Positions 12,889-23,931 of a DNA stretch of 64,000 nt are shown piece after piece. Position 1 is the first letter of the stretch. Every line of letters starts with the position of its first letter. A program made the translations under genes and the position numbers. This DNA comes from Anaspis maculata. Lineage: Eukaryota; Arthropoda; Insecta; Coleoptera; Scraptiidae. The notes below the pieces were generated by a model. That model was not told the DNA's origin. It ran no database searches and saw nothing but the letters and a program-made list of their open reading frames with translations. The stretch is taken from assembly GCA_949128115.1 (NCBI GenBank), contig OX421964.1, positions 14,842,892 to 14,906,891 of the forward strand. The letters run 5' to 3'.

Positions 12889-13302
12889 TTATTGGAAAAT
12901 ACGAATTGCCGTTGTGAAATAGCGGCTTTTTTTGCTTTGGCGGCTGTCGTCTCCTTTGGCTTAGGGGGACGATGCGGCCTTCTTTGTGGCCTTGGCATCT
13001 GCCTTGTCTGCCGACGCGTTAGACCGGTGATTTCTTGGACTTGGGCCGACCTTCATCTTGTCGCCGGAGGTGGGTTTGGTGCCGCCGGAGGTGGGTTTGG
13101 TGCCGCCGGCACAGTTGGCGGAAGCCAGCTTGAAGGAGCCCGATGCGCCCTTTCCCTTGGTTTGGACCAGCGATCCGGTGGCGAACGCTCCCTTGAGGTA
13201 TTTCTTGATGAACGGGGTGCACTTTTCTGTTTTCGCCGGCTTCTGAAGTTGGCTGCAGCGGATTGGTGGAACTCCACGAAGAGGGCGGCAACTCGGATCC
13301 AC
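12889..13302 (-). pseudogene. histone H1 pseudogene, copy 2
   Basis: Same remnant as copy 1: [30 protein letters not shown], then a tail with a duplicated GGTKPTSG element from a 21-bp in-frame duplication. The tail breaks after KKAASS because of a small indel. The N-terminal half of the globular domain is again missing or out of frame. It is very close to copy 1, so the duplication is recent or homogenised. Confidence 0.87.
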
Positions 13303-13396
13303 CTAGCTCACTCGGGATCGTGGGACGTCACGGCTTCTCCAGGATTGTCGTGACGGCGTTGACGTTTCGTTGGTTAGGTAGTGAAAAAGAATTGAG

Positions 13397-13783
13397 TCAG
13401 CGTATTGAAAAATACGAATTGGCGTTGTAAAATAGCGGCTTTTTTGGCCTTGGCGGCTGTCGTCTTCTTGGCTTTGGGGGACGATGCGGCCTTCTTTGTG
13501 GCTTTGGCAGCCGCCTTGTCTGAAGACCCGTTTGGCCGGTGATTTGTTGGACTTGGCCGCGCCGAGCTTCTTGTCGCCGGAGGTGGGTTTGGCGCCGCCG
13601 GCAGAGGTGGCGGAAGACAGCTTGAAGGAGCCCGATGCGCCCTTTCCCTTGGTTTGGACCAGCGATCCGGTGGCGACCGCTCCCTTGAGGTTTTTCTAGA
13701 TGAACGGGGCGCACTTTTCTGTTATCGCCGGCTTCTGAATTTGGCTGCAGCTGATTGGTGGAACTCAACGAAGAGGGCGGCAA
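13397..13783 (-). pseudogene. histone H1 pseudogene, copy 3
   Basis: The H1 frame is recognisable ([20 protein letters not shown], then KPTSGDKK and an AKSNKSPAKR-like tail). It is interrupted by an in-frame TAG (13696-13698 on the plus strand as CTA) inside the FIKKYLK motif, and shifted again in the tail. This is the oldest of the three copies by divergence. Confidence 0.85.
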
Positions 13784-13889
13784 CTCTGATTCAGCTAGCT
13801 AGTGGGAAATGTCACGGCTGCGACGGCTTCTCCAGGACATGTCGTACGGCGTTGACGTTTCTTTGGTTAGGTACTCTCAGAATGATATT

Positions 13890-15059
13890 AGTTTAGCGCG
13901 AGTTGGCTGGGGGTTTTTGGCCGATTTATGGCCTCGCGGTAACAATAGCCCCCCTCTTGAGACCATTGGGACGGTTTATTGAATCCAAGCATCCAGGCTT
14001 TTTGGCCGTTAGACGGTCTCGGTGCATTACCGACAATCGCAATTCGACGAGTAATTGCTCGGTGCGCGAATTTTGCGGGTTTAGTTCGGCGCAGTAGCCA
14101 CGGTGATCAGCCGGCGTCGCGACGTAGTCTCTCACACCGGAATTGTCGAGCGGTGCGTAGTGGAGTTCGCACGCGTCGGGTGTCCGCTGCGTGGCCTCGT
14201 GATACAAAGGGGCGTAATTTTGGACTAACATCGTCGCGGTGTATGGCGTCGTCACAGCCGGCGTCACTATAGGAGTGTAAGCGGCCCGAGTATAAACGGT
14301 TTCGGCGGGGCGGTCAGGACTGTGCACGGTGGGCGTCGCGACAGGTACCGAGGCGGTCGTGACGATTGACGTCGTCAGAGCGATCGTCGGAGGTGGCGTC
14401 GAGACGGCAGACCTCGAAGCGGATGTCGACGAACGGAATTGATGGGCGCCACTGGAGGTGTTCTTTCAGTTCTCGCTTCCAGTCGGGGACGTGTCGGTCT
14501 TGAAGTCCTGGTGTGTCGCGGCATGGCGGTGGCTCTGGTCTCGCGCGCGCGGATCGCGTTGAAATGTGTTTGGGCAGAGTTTTACCAGTCCACGTGAATC
14601 TGGAGTGCCGTGTACACGAGTATCGATCTCTTGGATCTAGGGATAGATACTGTGCAACAGGGTAGATTTCCTCCAGATCACGACGTGCAAAAGCCGCTGC
14701 TTTTACACGTACGTTGATCGATACAGAGCGCACGAGATGCGCTGAGCGCTTAGAGCGTGCTAGAACTCTGTACCGATACGGTGATCCCGAAGATCTGGAA
14801 GTTCTGAGGTGACGGCGACGAGGATTCTCGGAGAGGCGAGTCGACTTGTAAATGACCTAGCGTCCGGTACTTGAATTTATAGGTTCGAGGCGGAGCACGC
14901 GAACCAATGGGCTGTGTTAGCACAGAGGTCGCGAAACGATGCGGACCGACGATTGAACGAAAAAGCCAACTGCATTGCAGGAAGCCAGGGCCTCTTTGCT
15001 AAATAGTTTAGCGCGATTTGGCTGTGGGTTTTTGGCCGATTTATGGCCTCGCGGTAACA
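13890..15059. other. GC-rich island bounded by a 55-bp direct repeat
   Basis: A 55-bp sequence (13890-13944 and 15005-15059; two visible mismatches) containing GGCCGATTTATGGCCTCGCG flanks about 1.06 kb that is far richer in GC and CpG than its surroundings. Overlapping minus-strand frames of 133-139 codons (14327-13926 and 14733-14314) have no motif I recognise. Part of one, TPIVTPAVTTPYTATMLVQN, is Ala/Thr/Tyr/Pro-rich and loosely recalls cuticular proteins, but this is not enough to name a gene. The direct repeat could be a segmental duplication boundary or short terminal repeats. Confidence 0.5.
14875..14908 (-). promoter_or_regulatory. possible minus-strand core promoter (CCAAT + TATA)
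   Basis: On the minus strand ATTGG (plus CCAAT 14904-14908) is followed 23 bp later by TATAAAT (14881-14875). The layout resembles a pol II core promoter directed at the unexplained GC-rich frames below it. No transcript evidence; could be chance. Confidence 0.35.
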
Positions 15060-15977
15060 GTCTGCAGTGTCGCTCGTCATCTGCGTCCTGCGGAACGACT
15101 AGTGCTCCTAAACCCGGCCGGAGGAAGCTCTGCAGGAGTGCGCGTCACAACCTGATGCTGGAGGATTCCGCATCGGCCTTCCGCTGATAAACCGCGTCGC
15201 TCTCGATAAGATCCGACACCCGCCGTCGGTGGATCACTACACCTTTTCCACCTTCCGCACGACGTGACCATTCGGCATCGCCACGGCAGCCAGAGAACGA
15301 CTACGATGACGCGTATGTGATGTGCACCTATCATCAGGTTCATACTCGGAAAGAACGCCAACTCCTCGACTGATGTGAAATTCTGACGTTCCATACATAC
15401 ACGTAAGTCACAACACCACACTTGAAGGTGCAAAATTACCGAAAAGCTAAATAAGGAACTCATTTTACAATATTTTCCCTCAGAACTAGGATCCTCCTCC
15501 TCACCATCATGATATTAAGTTATTAAGGCTAAAGGGGACTGAAATTGAGTACCAAGTGTGCGACAGAGAGAAAATACATCAAAAGTAATAAAATGTTTTT
15601 GGGAAAACTATCAGTCCGATTTCAGATCTGAAAAAAGGGCCATACTCAGATTTCAATTCTATTTGATGCACTAGTAAAAAAAAAATTCCAAAATTTTTTT
15701 AATTTTTTTTCTTTCTTCAATTTCACAAATAATTTATTGTTTGGAAAATCGCAGGTAGTCATTTTGAAGTACTGAAAATATCAAACAATAATCCGTTTTT
15801 AGAATTTCTGTAGCACAAATAGTGCCCTCCGAAACACATTTTGAAAATCTCTCTTTGTTATTTGCCGTCCGCTGTAGCTGTTCTCCGCGATGAGTCATTC
15901 ACGATATAGGTGGTGATCACTTTCTGCACACATGGTGTTATGATGTTTTCTGAAAAATAGGCGATGTAAATAGCAGT
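15060..15977. other. intergenic; GC-rich tail then AT-rich DNA
   Basis: GC-rich sequence continues to about 15340 without a recognisable gene, then becomes AT-rich. Nothing further is supported. Confidence 0.45.
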
Positions 15978-16605
15978 AGAATGTATATTTGTTGAATCTT
16001 GAAACTACACCACAATTTTTGTATTTTTCTTTTACTAACCGGTTTCGCCTTTCGGCATCGTAAGGGCTCTGTAATTAGTTGTATGAAATGAATTGATATA
16101 AAATTTGATGAAAGCTCACTGTATAATATTTAAAATATATTCTTTTTTGGAGAAATTTGTAAAAGTTTTGACATTCGTCAAAAATTAATCCAATTGACAT
16201 AAGTAATAATCAATTTAATTGACATGAAAAACAGTTGGTTCAAGATAACATGATAACAGTTTATTATGAATTTAAATTTTGAGAATAGAAGATTTGAAAA
16301 AGGTTGATTATTGATTAAGGTAGATGTAGTCAGCATCTAGTAAAATTTTAATTGTTAAATCTTTAAATCTTCAGTTTGCTCATTACAATTGAAATTTTGA
16401 GCCAAAACTATTTCTCCAAAAAAGAATATATTTTAAATACAACAGTGAGCTTTCATCAAATTTTATATCAATTTATTTCATACAACTAATTACAGAGCCC
16501 TGACGATGCCGAAAGGCGAAACCGGTTGGTAAAAGGAAAAATACAAAAATTGTGGTATGTAGTTTCAAGATTCAACAAATATACATTCAACTTATACAAC
16601 ACCAC
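15978..16605. repeat. inverted repeat carrying hammerhead-like cores
   Basis: Arms of about 175-185 bp (15978-16156 and 16418-16605) pair closely and enclose about 260 bp of unique AT-rich sequence. Each arm contains a CGAAACCGGTT/GATGCCGAAAGG block typical of Penelope-like element termini. Perhaps two inverted Penelope terminal fragments. No coding sequence. Confidence 0.75.
16488..16535 (+). ncRNA. hammerhead-ribozyme-like motif (right arm)
   Basis: CTGACGA (16500-16506), a GCC/GGC stem II with GAAA loop (16508-16517), GAAA (16518-16521), CC/GG stem III (16522-16525) and UU at the cleavage position follow the hammerhead order. Stem I can form two C-G pairs (16498-16499 with 16528-16529) and one G-U pair. 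Cleavage after GUU is permitted but usually weaker than GUC. The left arm of the palindrome has CTTACGA instead, losing an essential G. Confidence 0.55.
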
Positions 16606-16855
16606 TACAAGACAAAATGGATTTTTACTTATTTATAAATAGCAGTAGTAAAGATTTGTGGCATCGTGGTAATACGCCGATATACCGTCCGTTTTTAGCG
16701 CATTTTCCATCTTGATAAAAATCGCTATTGCAACCGCTTTGTCCGTCCGTTCCTCGAACTCCTACCAAACTAGACGCCCTAGCTTTCAAATTTTTTCGCT
16801 GTTACATAGCTGCCACTCCCAAAGGAGGGCTAGGCCATATTGAATGTCTATGTTA

Positions 16856-18078
16856 CAGGGTGATTCATCACCAAATGGACATAGCTCAAGGGTAGGACCA
16901 GTTTTTCCAGGCGAACCAGGATCTGGTTTTGAAATTTTTCTAACGCTGTTCGTTTCGAATCTACAGGGTGATTCATGTATTTCATAGAGTTTTTTGACAA
17001 GCCATTATTCCAAAATGACCGAATGAATTGGATTGAAATTTTGTGGGTAGATTCTCCTATTGATATCTGACACATCGCCCTACCAAAAAATTCAAAATTT
17101 CCAGGGCCGGCCTTGAAAAAAAATTTCAAAGCTTTTTCCAACCAAAAGACACTCTGTATACATAGCATTCAAAATTCATTTTCATGTTCAGAAATTACAT
17201 GAAACATGCTATTAAAATCGTAAAAACAATTGTTTGGCACCATTAAGCTGTCAAAAGAAAACTGATAATCCTGATGATTTTGGAGGTTAGGATTTTTTGT
17301 GAATCAATATTTTCAAATATTCACAAATGATCTATCATGCCCCCAAATTCCAGCCGTTTCATCAGAAAAATAAAAATGACTTTTCTCTCGTTTTCTCAGT
17401 AAATAAAAAAAGTTTCAGCCGAATTTTCAAAAAATTATTGCTACATCCCTCAGCTTCACTTCTATCCCAAATTGAGCTGAAGTTAAGGGACGTAACAAAA
17501 AAATTTTGAAAATTCTGATGAAATCTTTTGTTACCACTGAGAAAACGAGAAAAGTGTCATTTTTATTTTTCTGACGAAACGGCTGAAATTTGGGGCCATG
17601 ATAGATCATTTGTAAATATCTGAAAATATTACTTTACAAAAAATCCTTACCTCCAAAATCATCAGGATTATCAATTTTCTTTTGACAGCTTAATGGTGCT
17701 AAGCAATTTTTTTGCGATTTCAATAGCACGTTTCATGTAGTTTCTGAACATGAAAATGAATTTTGAATGCTATGCATACAGAGTGTCCTATTGTTGGAAA
17801 AAGCTTTGAAATTTTTTTTCAAGGCCGACCCTGGAGATTTGAATTCTTTGGTAAGGCGATGTGTCAGATATCAATAGAAGAATCAACCCACAAAATTCCA
17901 TTTCAATCCATCCGGTCGTTCTGAAGTTATGGTTTGTCAAAAAATTCTACGAAATACATGAATCACCCTGTAGCTTCGAAACGAACAGCGTTAGAAAAAT
18001 TTCAAAACCAGATCCTGGTTCGCTTGGAAAAACTGGACTTACCCTTGAGCTATGTCCATTTGGTGGTGAATCACCCTG
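16856..18078. mobile_element. outer fold-back element, TA flanks
   Basis: Ends CAGGGTGATTCATCACCAAA and complement, flanked by TA (16854-16855, 18079-18080). The outer ~115-bp arms (16856-16971 and 17973-18078) pair, enclosing a second complete inverted-repeat unit. No coding potential beyond mirror frames. Confidence 0.82.
16974..17970. mobile_element. inner fold-back element, TA flanks
   Basis: Ends CAGGGTGATTCATGTATTTC and complement, flanked by TA (16972-16973, 17971-17972). Arms of nearly 500 bp pair around a centre near 17470. It lies in the exact middle of the outer palindrome and shares its first 14 bases. Either it is a second insertion, or the two termini are one element with duplicated ends. 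Confidence 0.8.
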
Positions 18079-18239
18079 TATATTGCGCCGCCAACATAGA
18101 GAAAACCGCCCCCGATAAACTTGAAATAACATGATATTGCAATTTCTCCCAGACCTACTGCTCTGGTGTTCTCATTTTATGAATAATACATAGTTGCCAC
18201 CTATAAACGTGAGCCCAGAAACATTCCGCCTTCAATATG

Positions 18240-19430
18240 CGCCGCCGATATGAAAAAATTGCTAAAAACCGCCCCCAGTCACTTTAAAATGAAAAACATA
18301 AACCCGAAGACATAGCGATCCAATTCTTTCGGTATATAAACAGCTGACTAAAAATGGAAAAGGATAGGCTACTTTTGGTTAGTCGCCGCCCCCAGATTCC
18401 GCCCCCAAACGACAAATAGTGCAACTTTCACAATTTTACTGTTGAGATGTTCTCTCAAACATTTATAAACTGCCAACTCAAATTGTGCAACATTTGCTTA
18501 GCCGAACGCTGCCGCTCCCACACGCCGCCCCCAAAGTAAGAGATAAATGAAAAACATGAACATAACGATCTAAGTCTTTCGCTATATAGATAGCTGACTA
18601 AAAATGGGAGAGGATAGGCTACTTGTGATATGGTGCCGCCTCCAGCTTCCGCCCCCAAAAGAAAAAAAAGTGCAAATTCCAACAATTTAGACTGATTCAG
18701 ATGTTGATGTTACCTCAAATATTCAAAAACTGTCAACTCAAACTGTGCAAGAATTTCTTTGCCAAACTCTGCCGCTCCCACACGCCGCCCCCAAAGCAAG
18801 AGATAACTGTAAAACATAAACCTGAAGACATAGCGATCTAATTCTTTCGCTATATAGATAGCTTACTGTAAATGGGAAAAGATAGGCAACTTTTGATTAA
18901 CCGGCGCCTCCAGCTCCCGCCCCCCAAACAAAAAAAAAACAACTTCCACAAATTTCACTGATTGCCATATTTTCTTGAACATTTAGAAACTCCCAACTCA
19001 AACTGTGCAACAGTTACTTTGTCGAATGCTGCCGCCCCCCAAACGCTGCCCTTAAAAAAAGAGACAAATGAAAAACACAAACCCAAAGACATAACGATCT
19101 AATTCTTCCGCTATATGGATAGCTGACTAAAAATGGGAAAGTATAGGCTACTTTTGATATGGCGCCGCCTCCAGCTTCCGCCCCCAAAAGAAAAAAGTGC
19201 AACTTCCAACAATTTTCACTGATTTGGATGCTGATGTTACCTCAAACATAGAAAAACTCCCAGCTCAAACTGTGCAAGAATGTCTTTGCCAAACTCTGCC
19301 GCTCCCACACGCCGGGACATAACGATCTAATTCTTTCGCTATATGGATAACCGACTAAAAATGGGAAAGAATAGGCTACTGTTGATTAGTGGCTGCTCCC
19401 AGCTTCCGCCTCCAAACAAAAAAATATTGA
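18240..19430 (+). repeat. ~250-bp tandem repeat, about 5 units
   Basis: The anchor ATAGGC(T/A)AC recurs at 18364, 18614, 18892, 19143 and 19371 (spacing 250, 278, 251, 228). Units share CGATCTAATTCTTTCGCTAT, TGACTAAAAATGGGA, and C-rich GCCGCCCCC/CCGCCCCCAAA blocks separated by AT-rich sequence. Repeated minus-strand frames here are not genes. Confidence 0.85.
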
Positions 19431-20152
19431 TTATTGAAAGAATTTTCATTAAAATCTGTTTCATTGACAAGTACCCCATTCTGAAAACAAAAAATAACAA
19501 TTAGTTTGGACTGAAGAGAGTGGACAAAGAATGATGTTTCTCCTTCAACCAAATTTCTTTACGTTCATAATATGCCTCTTTAAGAAAATGCGCTACTGAG
19601 ACTCACGCACGTGAAGGCATACTCACTTGTTTATTTTAGGCCCCAGACCGTAGCATCTCCATTGTGGGTTTCACACCCAATATATTATATATTTTTGAAA
19701 TCAGAAAAACAAGATCTTTCGAGCGATGATATGTCAAATTATTTTTGACAGATGTCATTTTCTGACAAATGACAGAATAGTACTTGTGATACATCATTTT
19801 AAAGCCCATAAAATTTTGAGGACAACTGTGTTTTTATTTTTGGAATAGGGTGTCTTTTACAGCTTCCAGGGGTCCTTCAATAGGAAAAAATGTCAATTCC
19901 AGAAATAGCCAATTAATAAGTAATAGGTATTTTTGATATCAACTAATGGTGATGATCTGATTTTTAAATTGTCCAAATTATTGGGAAACTCTAAAACCAC
20001 CTTATCTTTCAGGTGAGCTCATAAAAAAATCGAGGAGGGTCATATGTGGCAAGCTCGGATGTCATCGCGTTGGGCCGGTAGTTCCAATTCACTGATCGTC
20101 GAATCTTTCATTCAAGGAACATTTCGAGCAACTTTTTTAGAAAAATCCAACA
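19431..20152. other. intergenic, then probable 5' part of Penelope element
   Basis: No separate gene is seen. From about 20100 the sequence resembles decayed upstream coding sequence of the Penelope-like element that becomes readable at 20153. The left boundary of that element is not defined. Confidence 0.45.
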
Positions 20153-20904
20153 TTGCCTTTTTCTAAAAAGGTAAGAAGTACAATTTCTAGGTTCTCAAAT
20201 ACCATAAAAATTTTCAACATGAATCCGTATAATCTCCTATTGATGAATCCTGCGACTCCAAGGTTATATGGTCTCCCTAAAATACATAAACCTAATTTCC
20301 CTATCAGACCTGTGGTTTCTTTCACAAACTCTCCAACATACAAATTATCTTCTTGGTTGAATTCCATCTTGAGAGATAATTGTCACTTGAATAACCCTTG
20401 TTCTTTAAGAAACACGTTTAATTTAACTGAAAAACTTGCAGATTACATTGTTCCACCTAATAGTAGATCAATTTCCTTTGATGTTGTTAATCTATTTCCT
20501 AGTGTTCCTACTAACGAATGCATTTCCCTAGTCAGAAATAATCTTTTCGAATCTGACTTGTTGACACATAATATTCTTGATATCTGCTCACTTCTTGGAC
20601 TTGCCTTAGAACAAAATTTCTTCAAATTTAACAATCATTTTTACAAACAAAATACTGGTTTAGCAATGGGTTCAAATTTGTCCCCTTTTCTAGCGGAAAT
20701 TTTCATGTCAAATTTAGAGAACCATCACATAACCAACAACAATCCATTCAAAGATAATATCATTTTTTGGTTTAGATACGTTGATGATTGCCTGGTATTG
20801 TTCAATGGAGATGATAGCATTTTACACACATTTTTACAATATCTCAACTCATGGCATGATAATATCAAGTTCACTTTTGAAATTGAATCTGACAATGCTT
20901 CTAT
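20153..20904 (+). pseudogene. Penelope-like reverse transcriptase, N-terminal and core part
   Basis: The frame reads through GLPKIHKP, the family-typical early RT motif, SFDVVNLFPSVPTN (catalytic Asp region), GLAMGSNLSPFLAEI and FWFRYVDDCLV, the YVDD active site at codons 209-212 of this frame. These motifs in this order are characteristic of Penelope RTs, which prime at nicked or telomeric DNA. The frame is open from 20153 up to the LINE junction at 20904, then runs into LINE 3' sequence. Codons before 20153 are broken, so the true start is not visible. Confidence 0.88.
20549..20904 (+). repeat. 356-bp duplication, left copy (Penelope RT sequence)
   Basis: By eye, identical over its whole length to 23932-24287. 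It flanks the inserted LINE exactly: left copy ends CTTCTAT at 20904, and the right copy starts GAATCTGAC at 23932. It encodes ESDLLTHN through ESDNASI of the Penelope RT, including YVDD, so the RT active site is present twice. Most simply a very long target-site duplication. Confidence 0.9.
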
Positions 20905-23900
20905 TCAATTCAATTCAATTCAATATATTTATTGTTCCTTCGGTAATACACCATGAACAAGAAAAAAAAAAAACAGGGTAAGATAAGTTAACACACAAGT
21001 CAGTACTCGTTCCTGCTGAACGCCCTCAGCCTGAGAGCTCCCACAATGAAATTGACAATTCTAACAATAACAGAAGTATTATTTACCTCAATAAAATGCA
21101 AGACATCTCTCAGATTGATGAGGTCATGTATGTAGTGAAATCTTATAGGGTTATAAATTGGACACTCGAAAAGTATATGCTCCAACGTCTCCTGTCTATG
21201 CAAATTACATATAGTACAAAGCTCCTCAGTTATAATTCGGTAACATGAACCCTTCCACGTGAATTTCAGGTAGCGATCACTGCCTAATTTCAGTTGGGCT
21301 ACTATTTTCAACTTGGCAATAGGCAACCTCAACTGCAGGTAGGATCCGCTGTCAATGTCAAAGTTAAAAAATCTGTACAAGGAGGAAAAAGTGGAGGACT
21401 GGAACCTGTTTAGATCAATGTTGCGCAATCGTTGTTCATATTGATCGAGAATTTCTCCTTTATACCTGACTAAAGTCTGCAGATCCAAGCACGGCCAGAG
21501 GCGCCCAAACCCAGCATCCGTAAAAAACACTCCCATTTGACTGGCCCAACTGTATTTGGTTTCTCTTGAATCTATCTGAATCAAACGCTTGAAACATATA
21601 AGCGGATAGCGACTACAGTTCATGCAAAGTAATTTTTCCATCCAACTCAGGCAAGTTTTGAGTATCACAAGTGAGAGAGCCGTGACACCTACCTCCAGTC
21701 TTACAGCATAATCAGGAGTATTCTTAGCCAAGGCCAGCAACCGCTTGAAAAAACCGACCTGGACCCTCTCCAGAAGGTCAGCATATCTCACTGCATACAC
21801 GGCCATGCAATGCGACATAGAGTTTAGTATGGTCGACTCGTAAAGTTTAATTCGCGGTTCCCAGCTATTAAACCCAGCACGTGCCATCAATGATAAAGTC
21901 GCCCCAGATGCAACCCTGGCCCTAGCCACTGTCTCTCTCGCCGCTTGCAGGAAAACCGATGAAGAACTAAAGGTAACTCCAAGGTAAGTATATTTATTCT
22001 CCACCAATATTTGCTCTCTGTTGTAAAGAAACTTCAACCTGCTAGCCGATCCGGAATGACCCCGACCAAAGCAAACTATTCTTGATTTTTCCGTGTTAAC
22101 AATCAAGCCATTCGTCGAGCAATAACTCTCAAGGACCGATAATTTTCTTGCCAAATCAACAGGAGAATCACCCAGAATCACCAAATCATCCGCATACAAC
22201 AGCAAGCAAACATCCAATTTATTATCCACATTCAATCCCACACAACCAGCCTCGCGAAAATATACTTCTATATCAGAAAGGAACAACGCGAACAAACAAG
22301 GACTCAACGATTCACCCTGCAAAACTCCCGATTCAACCTTAAACTTTCGTGTAAATTCACAACCAACTTTCACTCTTACACTAGCATTCTCATACAACGC
22401 TCTTACTATCCTAATAAATCTTGTACTAACACCCAAGTGGTAGAGTTTCTGCCACAACAAAGTGTGTTTCACAGTGTCAAAGGCACGCCTAAAGTCAATA
22501 AAAGCCGCATAAACATGTCTACCTTTCAACCTCAAATGTATCTGAATGATCGAACTCAGTACAAACACATTATCCATGCAGCCCCTCCCCCTCCTGAACC
22601 CGGACTGACATTCAGGAATGGTTTTAGTCTCCTCATCCCAAAAAATGAGTCGCTGCAACAAAATCTGGGTGAATAGCTTGGCACAACAATTCACCAAAGC
22701 TATTCCTCTATAGTTTAAGGGATCATCGACTGGCCCTTTCTTGTGAAGCATGGTTAAAACAACGTCACTCCACTGTACAGGCAGTTTCTCCTCATCCAAA
22801 ATTCGGTTAAACATTACTTGAAGGTACAGCAACCAGTTTTGCGGACAGCTTCTGAAAAACTCATAAGCAATCCCGTCAGTACCAGGTGCCTTTTCACATT
22901 TAGATCTGCGGAGTGCAGAGATAAGCTCATCAGTTGTTATTGGAACGTCAAGGATTTGATTGCCGGCGTCGTAAAAAACTGTAAGAGGAGAAATGCCTGC
23001 ACATCCCGGATGTATTGCGCTGTAAAACTCTTCCCAAGCATCAACAGAAAGCATGTCCCTGGTGTAGGTCCGTTCACGGAATATTTTAAGGGTCTTCCAG
23101 AAAAGCGCCGAATTCCGTACCTCACTCAATAGTTCCACATGCCTCCTATTGTATTGCAATTTCTTCAACTTTAGTAGTTCTTTGTATTGTTTTTTTGAAT
23201 GCAAATAAAAGCTGACAAAGATTTTTGAAAAGTTATTCTTTTTACAGTTATTTAGGCTTTCTTTAAGTTCTTTTTTGGCAGTGATGCAATCCCGGTCAAA
23301 CCATCTTTTGGAGTGGATTACGGCTCTTCTCCTACATGAACCATAATTACAAAGACCAACATTTCTCGCAATCTCAGATACTGTCTCACACAAGTTAACA
23401 TACATTTCCTGGGCAGAGCCATGTATAGCAACCCTTGGGGATTGCTGCATTGCAATTGTGTACTGAGTGTTAAGTTCATTCTTCCATTTTATACACAATG
23501 GACTAGAGGTATTGGAGCTCCTATGAGAAGGTTGATTCGCGTTATGAAAAAATGGGCTGTGCAATTCCAGCCTTATAGGGAAGTGATCCGATTCAAAAAT
23601 ATCGCTCATCACAAGAAAATCTGACACTCTGTAAAGATCCAGGACTGAAGCCCACACGCAATCTACACTACTACTGCCCACCGAACTGCAATAAGTAAAG
23701 TCGCCCTGCTGGTCGCTCTTAGATCTGCCATTGACAAGAATCAATGCATTTTCGCCCATAAACTCGAGTAAGGAACGACCCCTCATGTTTAAGGTTTTGT
23801 CTTTAGACTTTCTGTGTTGATACAGGTTACAGTCCTCCACAGTCTCCAGAGGAAGGTCACCCAGCTCACCCAGTCTGCAGTTGAAATCACCTCCAACAAT

Positions 23901-23931
23901 TAACATGTCATTGGGGTACATCTGTACATCT
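20905..23931 (-). mobile_element. 5'-truncated non-LTR retrotransposon (LINE)
   Basis: Minus-strand element of about 3.0 kb. The 3' end (low coordinate) has a simple tail of ATTGA/TTGAA repeats (20904-20925), and the 5' end is cut inside the endonuclease at about 23931. A 356-bp duplication of the target flanks it, which fits target-primed reverse transcription with widely staggered nicks. ORF1 and the first part of the endonuclease are absent. Confidence 0.9.
21000..23931 (-). CDS. LINE endonuclease-reverse transcriptase, 5'-truncated but open
   Basis: One uninterrupted frame of about 975 codons. The first LINE residues, YPNDMLIVGGDFNCRLGELG, are the mid-endonuclease (EEP) GDFN motif. RT motifs follow: APGTDGIAYEFFR, CQSGFRRGRGCMDNV, AAFIDFRRAFDTVKH, GVLQGESLSPCLFALFLSDI and LLLYADDLVIL, with the active-site YADD at 22196-22185. 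A C-terminal CTICNLHRQETLEHILFEC has the spacing of the CCHC-type motif after many LINE RTs. About 30 upstream codons, including the apparent Met, come from antisense Penelope DNA. The element has no start of its own and probably cannot move. Clade is uncertain (CR1/I/Jockey-like); the absence of stops indicates a recent insertion. Confidence 0.88.

Larger units (their letters stand above)
12353..13870 (-). repeat. tandem triplication of a ~0.5-kb H1-bearing unit
   Basis: Three head-to-tail units begin near 12353, 12838 and 13356 with GACGTTTC(T/G)TTGGTTAGGTA. Each holds one H1 remnant on the minus strand. Unit 2 has an extra 21-bp duplication (GGAGGTGGGTTTGGTGCCGCC twice, about 13064-13105). 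Unit 3 is the most diverged. Confidence 0.88.

Noticed and set aside
13926..14733. Two minus-strand frames (133 and 139 codons) in the GC-rich island, part resembling Ala/Pro/Tyr-rich cuticular proteins
   Set aside because: They overlap in different frames, lack a signal peptide or conserved cuticle motif, and GC-rich DNA gives long chance frames. Kept only as an unexplained region.
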